Shown piece after piece: positions 25,001 through 36,524 of a stretch of DNA of 64,000 nucleotides (position 1 is the stretch's first letter; each line of letters opens with the position of its first letter). The stretch is from Fratercula arctica (lineage: Eukaryota; Chordata; Aves; Charadriiformes; Alcidae), in assembly GCA_947846985.1 (NCBI GenBank), contig CANTUZ010000010.1, forward strand, positions 24,847,095 to 24,911,094. The letters run 5' to 3'. Below the pieces are notes generated by a model. It made no database searches, was not told where the DNA came from, and saw only the letters and a list, made by a program, of their open reading frames with translations. The position numbers were made by a program, and so were the translations under genes.

Positions 25001-26621
25001 TCTGTAGGGTCAGGAGCCATCCTTTACCTAGTTAGCTGTGTGTAACTGGGGCAAGCCCACCAAGCTCTTGCTGGCAGTGTGCTTATTGAGGAAGGCAGCA
25101 GTGGAAGAGTGAGGGATGTTCAGTTCCTCTGCCTCCAGCAGCAGCAGAGATATGTGCAGGAAGGTGGAGAGCTTCAGGAATATCAGGAAAGAGAAACTGC
25201 TTCTGTGATGGGAGGGGAAGTGGTTCCCCTCTACCACCTTCCTGGAGACTTGTGGAAAGTGTTTACCTTGCAAGCAGTACTGCAACCATAAAGATGGCAG
25301 AGTTCTGTATTAGGACATGCTGCAGACTGCTCATGCCAGATGCAATGTAGTGTATAAAGATCTACTGTGTTCTTCTGAAGCAGGGTGTTGCGGATAAAAC
25401 TATGTGAGTGGAGGGTCGGAGCAGACTGCATATTTCTACTTTGCAACTCAATGCAGGTTGCATTTGGTAATACCTTTTCAGTATTTATGGACACATAAAG
25501 GTCGACAAATCCAAATTTAGCTGCAGCCAGATTCTCTCCTTAGTTCTTGCTTTATCACAGAAATAATGGTCACTCAGGGTGTTTTAGTGCTGAGTTTAAA
25601 ACAAAGGGCTCAAAGGCTTCTTATTTGGTCAACCTCAGTCACAGCACTTTCTTGTAAGAGTCAGAAAAGCTCACTGGAAATGAGAGGATGAATCCGGATA
25701 AACTTTCAAAAAGCATCTAGAAATATCCAACTCTTTTATCATATGACTGAAATCTCAGAAACATTTGTCTATGCCTTATTCATAAATATATGTTAAAGGG
25801 AGATACTAGAATTGTATTAAGTAGGTTCTGGAACAAGACTGTCTTAGGTCTTTATATAATTGTTCTGAGGTTTTAGCTTAATAGGACTAGCTCAAAATCT
25901 GCTGTGAGGGATGTATGGAAGGGGATCCCTGCTCCTATTTTGTCTTTGAAAAGATTTCTTGCCCCTCATAATGCTTGATCCTGTTGAATTTTGCTGTGAT
26001 TTTGGATACCTTTTGTCTTAGTGGCAGGTGGTGACCCCTAAATAGTCATGCCTCTGTGTTTCAGTGTTTGTTGCTAACTGCATTTCATCTGTAACTCACT
26101 GAAGTTAATCAAAATACTCTTAGCTTCAGTGACCTTTAAAGCATACAGTGTGAAAGGATGTCTCCTCTTCCTTAGGCCTGAGAGTAAGGGAGTGAATAAT
26201 TCTTCCATGCAGAGAATGACCGAGTATTATTCTTTTACACTGCAATAGGTACAAGTTGTATAGTCCTGACTTACTACGTGGTGTTCTGCTCCTGCTATAT
26301 GTGTGTTTCTCCTCTGTAGAAAGTATTAGGTCTTAATCTGTAGCCCTGTCAGTCCATCAGAAGACAGGAAGTCCTGATGGAGACGGTTCTTGACAGAAAG
26401 TAGCAATAGAGCGTGAGGAAAATGAGGAGACCACAGGGACAGATCTTACTTTGAGCAACCTCATTTAGGGCTCTGTTGGCAGACAATGGACAGAGCTGGA
26501 TCTCCTGAAAGGAGCATATTAAGGACTTGCTTAGTACCCTTAGTTGTGGACTACTGCAGTAAAAACTCCATTACAGCTGAAGCGTATAGAAAGCTTTTTT
26601 GTCTTGTCAAAATGTTCATCC
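22036..26621. other. unique non-coding DNA, no gene seen
   Basis: No gene, no recognised transposon. It holds one GC-rich perfect hairpin at 23938-23966, listed separately, and a 14-bp AT-rich palindrome at 22231-22244 that is within chance expectation. Confidence 0.6.
23938..23966. other. perfect 11-bp hairpin
   Basis: CAGCATCTCCC (23938-23948) and its exact complement GGGAGATGCTG (23956-23966) are separated by a 7-base loop. There is no T-run after it and no RNA-gene context, so no function is assigned. Confidence 0.6.
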
Positions 26622-26810
26622 TTTTTTTAAAAAAAACACAACCAACCAAAAAAAGAAAAAACCACTGAAGAAACCCTAAACACAGCAACTTTTTAAAAAA
26701 AGACAAACAAAACATCACCCAACCAAACAAAACCCTCATGTTGTCGTGTGTCTCCCCCCCCCCAAAAAAAAAAAAAAACCCACCAACAAACAAACAAACC
26801 CCTAGGAACT
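26622..26810. repeat. A/C-rich low-complexity tract
   Basis: The stretch starts with T7 then A8 and continues as A-rich sequence with repeated CAACC, CAAAC and AAAC motifs. It includes a C-run directly joined to an A-run near 26755-26778 and ends in CAAACAAACAAACC. Its complement is G/T-rich and yields a meaningless Phe/Gly-rich frame on the minus strand. Confidence 0.85.
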
Positions 26811-28104
26811 AAAAATTAGGATTATTTTGTGTCCTATTCTTCATGAACATTTATGTTTTCATGTAAATATTCTCATCATAAGCTTTGTATCTAGCCATTT
26901 AGTTAACAGAATACATGAATGATTCATGGCAGCCCTATACATAATGCATAATTAAATCACAGACTGATGGAGTGGAATTTATTAATTGTGAAGACACATG
27001 TGTTACCATGATACTAATTTATTTCTTTCAATTTTATTGGCATATTGCTCACTCATCTGTGATTGCCTGCTTTGTTGCATTACCCAAGAACAGTAACATG
27101 TTGTTAAAACAAATTATCTGGACATTTGGATAGGCTGTTTGTTCACTGATGGGAACAATATGTATTTAGCAAAAAGATTTAATGTAAATTATTATACATG
27201 GGATATTATCTTAGCACAGAGCCATTACACTGAAGGTGCTCTGATGAGCCATGTTAATTTCTGATAAAAGCAAAAAAATTATTAGAAAAATAACTGCAGA
27301 TACTCTTGCATGAGGAAAAAGCAGAACTTCACAGAAAATGATCTTGGCAAAATTACGTGGTAACTTGTTGTATGTTTTTACAAATCCTTGCAATATTAGA
27401 TTGTAAAATTTAATAGAAATTTTAGCTCGTTCTTAGAATTTGTGTGCCTGTCTAAGGCTTTTGTCTCTGATTCCTGTAGTGTCTCGGTAGGATCTTCAGA
27501 AAGAGATTTTTATTTGTGTGTGCATTGGCAGGGCATACTTCTGCTAAATAAGAATTTTGTGGCTTAACAGCAGAATATCCATTGGAAGTGGTCATTGAGT
27601 TTGATTTTTATTGTGGGTATAGTGCAGCATTTGTTTGAAAGCTTGGGAATTACAGTTGCGGCATTCAAAATTCAGGTGACTGGATTTTTATTAATTTGGT
27701 GAAAGAATGCAAATGTCTCACTTGGAAGAGAGGCCACGCTTTTGTATACTTCAGTTTTTTAGCTTGCTGTTGTAATCATAGTGCTGAAAGGCTAGGACTT
27801 GTTCTCCTGAATTGTTGCATGGGTCCAAGACTATTGGAGATGAAAAGCGTAGGAAGATTTGAGTAGAGCAGCTGTGTGTCCGTCTTTAGAAACTATTGAT
27901 TCAATGTGTACTTGGTAGGATATCTCAGGTGTGCCTGAGCTGTCAAATCAAGCTGCTTTACGAGGAATGGTCTGCAAAAAGCCTGAGCTATGGTAACTCT
28001 ACTGATGCATAGTGGAGAAGAGCAGTGTCCACAGAAAATCTTGTGTCTTTCAGTAGCCAGTGGCTGAAATTGGGCTAAATATTAACCTATTTCTTTTGTG
28101 AACT
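26811..28104. other. AT-rich unique DNA, partly conserved-looking
   Basis: No gene seen. The 26820-27400 part is AT-rich without simple repeats and holds clustered TAATT, TGCATAATTAAA and AACAATATG motifs, a pattern common in developmental enhancers; that reading is inference only. Confidence 0.4.
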
Positions 28105-28215
28105 AAGCTGGGAAATAAGGCTAGAAGGGACGCTTAGGTCATCTTGTCTTACCTCTTATGTATCCCAGCTGTTGAGTTTCACTCTTATTGTATGGAATCA
28201 AGTAGCTTTTGCTGA
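28105..28215 (-). mobile_element. L3/CR1-like LINE 3' end
   Basis: Read on the plus strand, GGCTAGAAGGGAC, GTCATCTTGTCTTACCTC and then GAGTTTCACTC..TATTGTATGGAATCAAG follow the reverse complement of the L3-type 3' end. The family has 'GGCCAGAAGGGACCA..GATCATCTAGTCTGACCTCCTG' and then 'GAATTTCACCCAG.TATTCCTGCATCAAG'. The match is degraded but ordered and collinear. Only the last hundred or so bases of the element remain. Confidence 0.6.
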
Positions 28216-28764
28216 CTGAAGTGTAATGTACAGTTCTGCCGTGATGGCCAGTAGCAAGGGATGGGTACAAATAAGTAGAAGCTCTTCCACCTCTGGCATG
28301 CATTGATGACCTTTTGGGTTGTCACATCTGCTGTATTGGGGTTAGGAAATGTGTTCTGCCTCTGTGCAGAAGACCCTGGTGGGTCATCTTTTAAAATATC
28401 TCAAAATTGATGGTCCTGAGCTTGCTTTGGTGCAAAAGCTATTTCTGTGCTTGATTCTTCTGGAGTATGGATGTTGATTCTGTCATGCTAAGTGGGGTTT
28501 CTTCCACTGGATCCTCACAACTTGACTTGCAGATACCCCAGGGAGGTGGACTGGAGATTGGTACTCGATGCATGAGACCTCCCCTCTGTTTTACTGTGGG
28601 ATTTACTGCCTCGTTTCACATAAAAGGATCATGGGGGATATTAGAGGAAAAAAGTGGGCTGAAAAAAAAAATCATAATACATAATCAAGTAACATTTTGG
28701 GGCTTTTTTGGTTGTGGGGGGAAGGAGGTTGAGGGAGGTGTTTTGTTTATTTTAGTGGCCTACC
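28216..28764. other. unique DNA, no gene seen
   Basis: A 136-codon plus-strand frame (28467-28877) runs through here into the adjacent SINE remnant. It has no domain and is best read as chance. Confidence 0.5.
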
Positions 28765-29035
28765 CAGTACCTCAGCATGCCGGGTGCTGTACTGATGTTA
28801 AGACTGTTATGACTGTTTTCAGTCTTTGCTCAAAAAGTTTGCCATCTGATGAGGCAAGCAAAAGCAAGATGTGGTAAGTACTATCGCCACTCTTCGGAGA
28901 CAGAGATATTGAGTTGACAGATACAGAAGTAATAGAGAACCCAACTTAAAAAAGATTAAATAGCTGGCAAAGGCCCCCCAGGAATTCTACTGCAGAGCTA
29001 AGAAATGAATCCAGGTTCTAGCCTAGGATCTTGGC
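28765..29035 (-). mobile_element. MIR-like SINE, minus strand, decayed
   Basis: Read on the plus strand it opens with GCCGGGTGCTGTACTGATG, the '..CTGGGCACTGTACA' block of sauropsid MIR-like elements. It then has GGTAAGTACTATC as in the family's 'GAGGTA.GTACTATTATCC'. It closes with GCAGAGCTAAGAAATGAATC and CAGGTTCTAGCC, the complement of the tRNA-like box B ('GCAGAGC.GGGATTGAACCCAGG'). Order and spacing fit; identity is modest. Confidence 0.5.
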
Positions 29036-29904
29036 CATGAAACTGATCTTTTGAAGGAAAATTACATAGGCTGAAGAAGATACAGAACTGCATAAAACTC
29101 ACTTCTGAATAATGTCCTTGAGATCAAAAATTGTAGGTACAGACATATCTAAAGAAAATTATATAATGCAGCTGTAGCTTCTTGACATATTGAGATCATT
29201 GTTCTAATTCTTGCTCTGACTTGCATGACACGAAACCAGATTGTGTCAGCAAGTATATTGGTAAAATTTCAGTTTATCACAAACTAGTTAATGCATAAGA
29301 TTTATGTACACAATTATTTAAGAGCTGCTTTTTTAGGAGCAAACTGATTTCTGGTTTGCCTGAGCTTCAGAACAAGGCCATCTCAAGGCTTATCAGCATG
29401 CACCTCTTCAATAATACTGTGATGAGTAGCTCTCGCTGTAATAAGTCCGTATCCATCAGATAAAAATATGGTATCTGTAGTATATTAGTCATCCTGGACA
29501 ACAGGGGAAAAGTTACTATTGCAGAACTATCAGAAGATAAATATTTTCTGCTTTGAAATTAATCAGATAATTTTCGCTCAAGCTTTATCTTCGCCTTTTG
29601 TTTTTCTTGCTAGGCTATCATTGGTCTCTCTGTATCTTATTCATGATAAACTACACTTGAATTAACACCAAGAACTTAATATTTTTTTATTCTTCTAGAG
29701 CTAAGGACCAGATCCTTGGCTCATGCAAGCAGGTCTTGTTCCCATAGGATCTCTGGCTGTCTGTTCTCTAAAATGTGCACTTCAGCATTTTCAGAAAACT
29801 ACTTATTTTGGAAATGTTGAGCTGATATCTTAAGTCTGAGTTTTTTTCCAGCATCATGCTACCAAGCTTCCTGATCAGGTAAATCAAAAGAATGGTGTTC
29901 TCTT
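29036..29904. other. unique AT-rich DNA, no gene seen
   Basis: Nothing recognisable between the SINE remnant and the CR1. Confidence 0.6.
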
Positions 29905-30262
29905 AAAAATTAGCTGGAAAGGAGGCTGAGGGGAGATATTATTGCTCTCTACAACTACCTGAAAGGAGGTTGTAGAGGTGGGTATTGGTCTCTTCTCCCA
30001 AGTAACAGGTGATAGGATGAGAGAAAATTGCACCAGCAGAGGTTTGGACCGGATATTAGGAAAAATTTTTGCACTGAAAGGGTTATTAAGCATTGGAACA
30101 GACTGCCCAGGGAAGTGGTTGAGGCACTGTCCCTGGAGGTATTTAAAAGATGGGTAGGCGTAGTGCTTAGAGATATAGTTTAGTGATGGTTTTTGTTGAA
30201 GTTAGGTTGATGGTTGGACTTGATGATCTGAAAGGTCCCTTCCAACCTAGGCAATTCTATGA
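29905..30262 (+). mobile_element. CR1 LINE, 5'-truncated copy with intact 3' end
   Basis: This is the characteristic 3' region of avian CR1. In order it holds GAGGCTGAGGGGAGATATTA, CTCTACAACTACCTGAAAGG, GGATATTAGGAAAAA, GGAACAGACTGCCCAGGGA and CCCTGGAGGTATTTAAAAGA. The terminal GTTGGACTTGATGATCTGAA and AGGTCCCTTCCAACCTAGG then run into ATTCTATGATG, which is the CR1 tail repeat. Extreme 5' truncation is normal for CR1. It is the best-preserved transposon in the window, so probably the youngest, and it fixes the identification of the genome as avian with good confidence. Confidence 0.95.
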
Positions 30263-30289
30263 TGAGAGAACTTTCCAGCTGAGGATAGC

Positions 30290-30466
30290 TGAATGCTGAA
30301 ATGAGTTACCTGGGAAGTCTGTAGAAGTTCTACCAATGAAGGTTTAGTTGAATGCTGAAATGAGTTACCTGGGAAGTCTGTAGAAGTTCTACCAATGAAG
30401 GTTTAGCTGAATGCTGAAATGAGTTACCTGGGAAGTCTGTAGAAGTTCTACCAATGAAGGTTTGGT
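30290..30466. repeat. 59-bp tandem repeat, three near-identical units
   Basis: Units start at 30290, 30349 and 30408, each beginning TGAATGCTGAAATGAG and ending AATGAAGGTTT plus two or three variable bases. I see only one or two substitutions between units, all at the last few positions. The unit itself (GAAATGAGTTACCTGGGAAG ... CCAATGAAGGTTT) resembles the 3'-proximal part of an L3/CR1-like LINE. The array therefore probably arose by recent duplication inside an old LINE remnant that begins just after the CR1 tail at about 30266. Confidence 0.97.
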
Positions 30467-30491
30467 GTGACATGTTTTGGGTGTTTTGTGG

Positions 30492-30517
30492 TTTTTTTTT
30501 TTTTTTTTTTTTTTTTT
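30492..30517. repeat. T26 homopolymer
   Basis: Twenty-six T residues, embedded in a G/T-rich stretch (30470-30560) of TTTTG and GTGGG motifs. Confidence 0.95.
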
Positions 30518-33500
30518 GTGGGTGGGTTTTGTTATTTTGTGGGCTTTATTTTTTTAAGAAAAGTTTCTTACGCAAAACCAAGACCTTGTGACAAGAAGAT
30601 GTATAGGTGTAAATGCTCTGTTCTCTGGAGCATCCTGAGGCCATTCCCAATGCTTTTGCATGAGACCCTGCAGACTGTTGATGTAGTGATTATTATCTCT
30701 TCAAACCCATGCAATTTGTTGGCTTCTGCCCTTGCACACATTATAAAGTTGATGGCGATTTGGAGAAGGTTCTAAAAGCAATTTGGTCTTTATTGTCAGA
30801 ACATGCAGTCCTAGAGAGACTTCCTGGCAAGGAAGGAAAAACTCTACCTGTGCGTAAAGACTTAACATGAGAATGTAGCAGAAATGGGGGCATTAGGAAT
30901 AAATTCTGAGGAGGAAATTCAATTTATTTCTACCTCCTAGTCATAGCAGGAGGGAATATTAGAATACTGTCTTTCTGTAAGCTAGAAACCACTAAATTTG
31001 AAAGGGATCAAGTGGGGAAAAACTAGGGAAGTCTTCAGTCAGTGTTGGTTTACACCATGCCCCCTGCCCCGGTCCCCAAAAGAGAGCTGCGGGACATCCG
31101 CAGTCTTGGGCCTGTGTCTGTCTGACTTCCAGCCTGTGAATAGCTTTCTTGAAATCCACAGGATGACACTGTGGTAAAGCTATATTGTTAGTGGTGTCCT
31201 CTCCTGAATGAGACTTACAAAAAGTTCCAGTCATTTGCTTATGAATCTGGTGATTTGTTTCTATATTTTAACAGTTCTGTGAGAAATAATGATGTGCTGA
31301 GCAGTAGTATTTGGGTAACCAAAATAAAACACAATGTCTTCTCACATGCTGAATACAAGAACCCCTATAGTTGTGGAAAGGACCTTGCCATATCCGCAGT
31401 AATCTTTAAATTTAAATGGCTAAACTAATGATACTGGCCTAAAGGCTAAGCTTTTGTCATGACCTTATTGTATTTGTTCTGATTATCCTCTGGTTTTAGA
31501 TACAGGATTGGACTGAGATCTCCGTCCCAAAGATCTGTGAACTTTGGGCTGTGTGTGTATTATCTGAAAATCCCTGCTTTTTTTTTTCTAGCTGATATTT
31601 CTAAATAATTCCAGTTGGTCAGATCAAAAAAAATTTAAACTCAGGTTTCTCTCTAACTTGTTTTTTTGTGATGGGAGGCTAAAGGCTGATATGGACTTCA
31701 TCCAAACTGGTTGAATGTAGTTTATCTTTTATGTAGTTAGTTACAGCAGCTGCTGGAGATTTGTGAATGCAACACATATTTAATAAATGAGAAGGTAGTT
31801 GCTTTGACTACAAGTACAGGAGATGGTTTAGCCTGAGGCAAACCTATGGGCTATAGATATTTTAGCTGGCCATGTACAGTTTCAGCACTAACTTGAAGCC
31901 ATGCAAAATATTAGATCATAGTCTTTATATAGATATTTTGGGACAGGGCTGAAATGGCTGCTAAAAGGAAAGGATCCAGGCAATGCATTATATTCATAGT
32001 AGTTGAATAGGTCACTGAGAGGAGAAAAAAGGAATTGTCCACTGTATCTTTAGCATCTGTATGTATAATGAAGCCAGTGGAACAACGTAGTTTAAACAGG
32101 GCAGGATGCTGTGCCAGACTACCTAATTGCAGTTACTGAAGATGCACAAGAAAGTCTCAGATTCCATAGCAAGGGAAATACTATTACAGGGGGTACAGCA
32201 ATGGAAGGAGACTGATCAAAATGTATGGTAATTAAAGCAGATTTGATGTATGGATTCTGAAGCCAGATCCTGCAGTGATTGAGAAGGACTAATATCAGCA
32301 GATTTTAGCCTTGCCAAAAGAAGTGAACTCTCAGCAGGATTCCCAAAGGAACTCTCCCCTAGAACGAAAGAGTTGTTGGATAAGAGAAGGGAGAAGAGGG
32401 ACCAACGGGTCACACTTTAAAAGCAAATAGGAGGGGGAAGACAAAAGGAAAAAGCTAGCAGATCAGAACACCTTTGCTTTTCCTTTTCCTTCTGTGACGT
32501 GCAAACCAGGATTGGCTTTGGTTTTGGTTTGTTCTTGTCTTTCTTTTCCCATCTCTGTAGTGTCACTTATGAGCAGATGAAGATGCTATGACCTCTTTTA
32601 ACAGAGAACTTTGATTAAACTGTCGGAGGACCCTAATTTTGCTAAGGTCTAAAGGCCTGATTAGAGAGATCCTTAATGTTATCTCTCTCACATAACGCAA
32701 AGTAATGGAATGCCTCTTCAAAAACACTAAATTCCACCCAACCAATGTATATAGCTGCAATTAAGAATTACAATTAAAAGAATTGTAGGTTATTGTGGAC
32801 GCTTTTGAGCAATTATACATAGACTTCTGTGGTTCAGATGGTTATTTTTTCTTAATGTTTTAATAAGAATTAGTGTAAAGTTTGGAACTTCCTGTTTATG
32901 GACTACTTTTTTTTTTTTTCCCTGTCCTGTATATTTGATATGTGTTGCCCTCATCCCTAGCTCAATCTCCCTGAATCCTAGGATTGCCAAAATCAAGCCA
33001 TGTATCATCCTGAGACCTAGTATCTGTCCTGCAATGTAACCTGTAGGAGAGGGCATTGCTAATACATTTGCAGACAGTACTAGGGCTTGTGGGGTGAAGC
33101 TCACAGAGGCAAGAAGCCAAGTGCTGGTGACTGTCTCTGGATAGGTCAGCAGGACCCCCACCAGCCACACTACCTCCTACAGGGAGGGGGATTTGGTGGT
33201 CAGTATGAGACACTGAGTAGCAAAGAAAGCAAATAGTAGCTGGATAGACCTAACCATTTCTAGGTTTGTGTGCAAATTTAAATTGAACTTGGATTTAGCG
33301 ATCACTGAACTTTATCACCACTTGATGACTGTTTCATTCAGTGTTGAGAGCCTGGATCTCTGGCACAGCTGTCTAAAATACCAAATCTATTACTACCTTT
33401 TGATATTTGGGGGGTGGTAGTGGTGGAGAAGGATCCTATTGCTTGCATGGAGGGGGCAAAGGAGGGGATCTAACAACATTATGTCTCTTTCACTGTGATC

Positions 33501-36026
33501 TTGCAGCCCAAGGTGGGTGTAGGATTACATAAATTTACTTCTGAGGTGTAGATAGCCTGAAGACTGTTCAGGAGAAATGCTTTTTACTAAGGTGTTTTTG
33601 CACTGGTAAGGTAAGCTCTGTATGCATTGCCCAAGAAAACATAAGGGCAGACACAGTGACTTATAAAAGTATCTCATAAAAGGTCTTTGTGTATGTCTAG
33701 GTTGTGTTTACACAATACAAAGGTTAGTGGCAATGCTGGTTTATTGTATTTTCAGCTCTATGTCACTTATTCTGCTGCACCTGTGCTGCAGTGCTGCCTC
33801 ACCAATAGTTTCAGGTTCAGCAGTAGGGCTACTTGAGCTGGGTTAATAGATCCAGCTGTGAAACACCCTGAGCCCAGGACAGAGAATGGTGGTTCAAATG
33901 GATCAGTGCCCTAGTCCAGGCTGCTGAATGGACTGAGCAGTCTTGCTAATGCAATGCAAGTGTGGAGCAGATGTGAGGGCAAGTTACTTAAGCCAGGCTG
34001 CTGCTACAAAAAATGAGGGAGCCACTCCTCAGCTAGCTCAGCTGCTTGAGAGGTAAGTGCCGAGAGCTGGGTGAGTGGGCTGCTCTGCCTTTACAGAAAA
34101 AAAACCTTTTTGTAAGGGGAAGCCACATATTTGGTCTCACTGACTTCACTCTGGATGTGAGGTTAGGTGATGCGCTAAGTGCTTGCCTTAATTCAAGCCA
34201 GTACTTGCACAGTATGGGCAGGCAAGCAATCAATAGCTTGTGTGAGCAAAACTCTGTGTAGTGTACAACAAACACTAAATGCAAGAAAAAAATTTTAATT
34301 ATGCTAAGAATTGCTTTTTAAAAAAACAATGTTTGTTTTATGGTAGTAAAAATAGATGTTGGTACAGCACTATCAGGCTATGGTCAGCCCTCTTATGGCT
34401 TTAGCTAGACTAGGTTGATAGGTTATTGTCCTATGGCCATCATTGTCCCTGGCTACTTTACCATGGGGATCCCTCCCTCTGGTCAACTGGCATAACTGCT
34501 CATGTAATTTAATGTAGTTAAAATCAGTTAGCTTAGAAAAAAATGTTTAACCTAGGCAAATAATTTTGTTTAAAGTGGTTTAGAAAACTATTTCATAAGC
34601 AAATATGCTAGCAGACCTGAGAGGGCAGGTACGGGTTGGTGACAAACAGCTCGGGTGACCTAAAACTGGCAACCCCTGAACAGGATATCTGACTGCTTTG
34701 TTGCAAAGCTTGGGGGTGGGGGGGAAATTCCAAAGGTGCTTTATGGAAATCTAAACCTAGTGTTTGTAGGGAAACTTCTTGGAGTGTGAGATGCTATCAG
34801 CCATTTAAAATTCTGTATCAAATCAGTTGCGTCTGAGCAGTATTGATTTACCAAGTGGAGTGTGTCTTCCTTTGGGATTTCTTCCCCAATTTAGGCTTCA
34901 ATTGGTGTAATCTCAGAAGAAAAGCCTTGCTTCCCCTTATAAACTGTTCTTACCAGATGTCTTGTAAATCTTTCCCTTTATTCCTTTGAAATGACTGGGC
35001 TTTGACCTTAGCTTTCTTAATGTTATTTAGCCCACATGGAATATCTATAAAAATAAGAGCTGCTAACTCTATTAAGAAAAGCACATATGACCTCCGCTTG
35101 TAATAACAGAATGCAATTAATGTCAGGCTAGTTTAGATGATAAATTGGGGCTTAACAAATGGATTTTGCTTTTTCAAACAAACCAGTATGAAAAGGGAAA
35201 ATAAGCTTTAAACTACTTACTAAAATTTTAAAAGATCTCTTCTTCCCCATCCTTGACCTGAAAAGTAATCAATACAGCTGAAGTTTTTAGGAGACTTACA
35301 CATTCTAAACAACAAACAAAACTCAAACACACAAACAAACCCTTCTGTAGGCAAATTAAAGGCAGGGAGGCAATTATGAATTGGGATGTTATTGTGTTAC
35401 AAACTTGGGAAAAGTTCCACTTGTGAAGCCTATTAGTAATTGTGCAACAGCTGTCAGCAATTCCAGGAGGACATGATGAAGATCCTGTTGGTCCAAAGGC
35501 CTTCACAGATGCATGGGAAAACCATTGCTCTTTCATCAATCGTTTTACCACTTGCATGTGTATGTAGTACCTCATTGTGTTCGTTTGCACCCCCCTCTAG
35601 CATTTAGATGTTACGACTTCTCTGTGTTTATCCACAGAAGTGCCAGCAGAAACCCTTGCTCTTCAGCTCAAGCTGTAAGTGCTTATATTTTTGGGAGCAA
35701 AGAGCTCAGTTTCAGTTGTAAGCACATTGTTCAACGTAGATGACTTGTGTTATTTCTTGATAAAGTGTTTCAGAGGATCAAGATGACCTAACTGAGGTTA
35801 AAATGCAAGGAGTAAGTTAGACAAAAAACAGGTCGAAGGGTGCCCAAGCAAAGATAAAGTGCAAGGACCACAATTGTGTTACAGCATGCAATTGCCCAGG
35901 CTTAGCTCTAAGTGGATATAAGTGCCTTTCTTTCCGCTGTCCCTCTCCTTTTTCTCAAGTCTGTGTAGGAAAGCCTTACTTATGTAATTTGATTACTTCA
36001 AGTCACTTAAGACTGGAGAACAGTTT

Positions 36027-36041
36027 GGGGGGGGGGGGGGG
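36027..36041. repeat. G15 homopolymer
   Basis: Fifteen G residues in a row within AT-rich flanks. Confidence 0.95.
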
Positions 36042-36509
36042 ATTTCTTGTCTAATAGCCAAATATGAATAATTCCATGCTCTAATAAGCTGTTGCCCTTT
36101 CATCATCCTGTGTCGTGACTGAGAGACCATAGGTAACAGCTCTCTGGTGTAAATTGCCAGAGGTTCTTGCAAGGGCCATGTATTTTCTCATGCAAGGGGC
36201 AGACGACACTGGCATTTCTTCAGAGCAGGTGGTTGTCTATAGCAGAGAAATGTTCTGTGACTCTGTAGTGTGCAGGCAGCTGAGTTGGGAATGCTAGTCA
36301 TTTCCTAGGTTGCTTAGGGCAGCAAATTCCTAGAGCCAGCTCACCTACACGAGATACAGTTAAACGAAGTGGGGAGAGTGTTTAGTTTCTCTATGCAGTT
36401 TTCAGCATAAAAACTTAATTTCAAAAAATCTCTGGTAAAGCACAGAGGGAACAACAACGAGAAAGGCAGGTTACTTGTGCATAGGCTGTGTGCATGGAAT
36501 AACTTGTCC

Positions 36510-36524
36510 TTTTTTTTTTTTTTT
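36510..36524. repeat. T15 homopolymer
   Basis: Fifteen T residues after TCC; no polymerase III gene is visible upstream. Confidence 0.95.

Noticed and set aside
32962..33213. GC-richer segment with a phrase resembling a LINE ORF2 (TTTGCAGACAGTACTAGG)
   Set aside because: Similarity is confined to a few bases and does not continue on either side.
36140..36165. CTGGTGTAAATTGCCAG as a fragment of an old amniote repeat
   Set aside because: Too short and not collinear with any flanking match.
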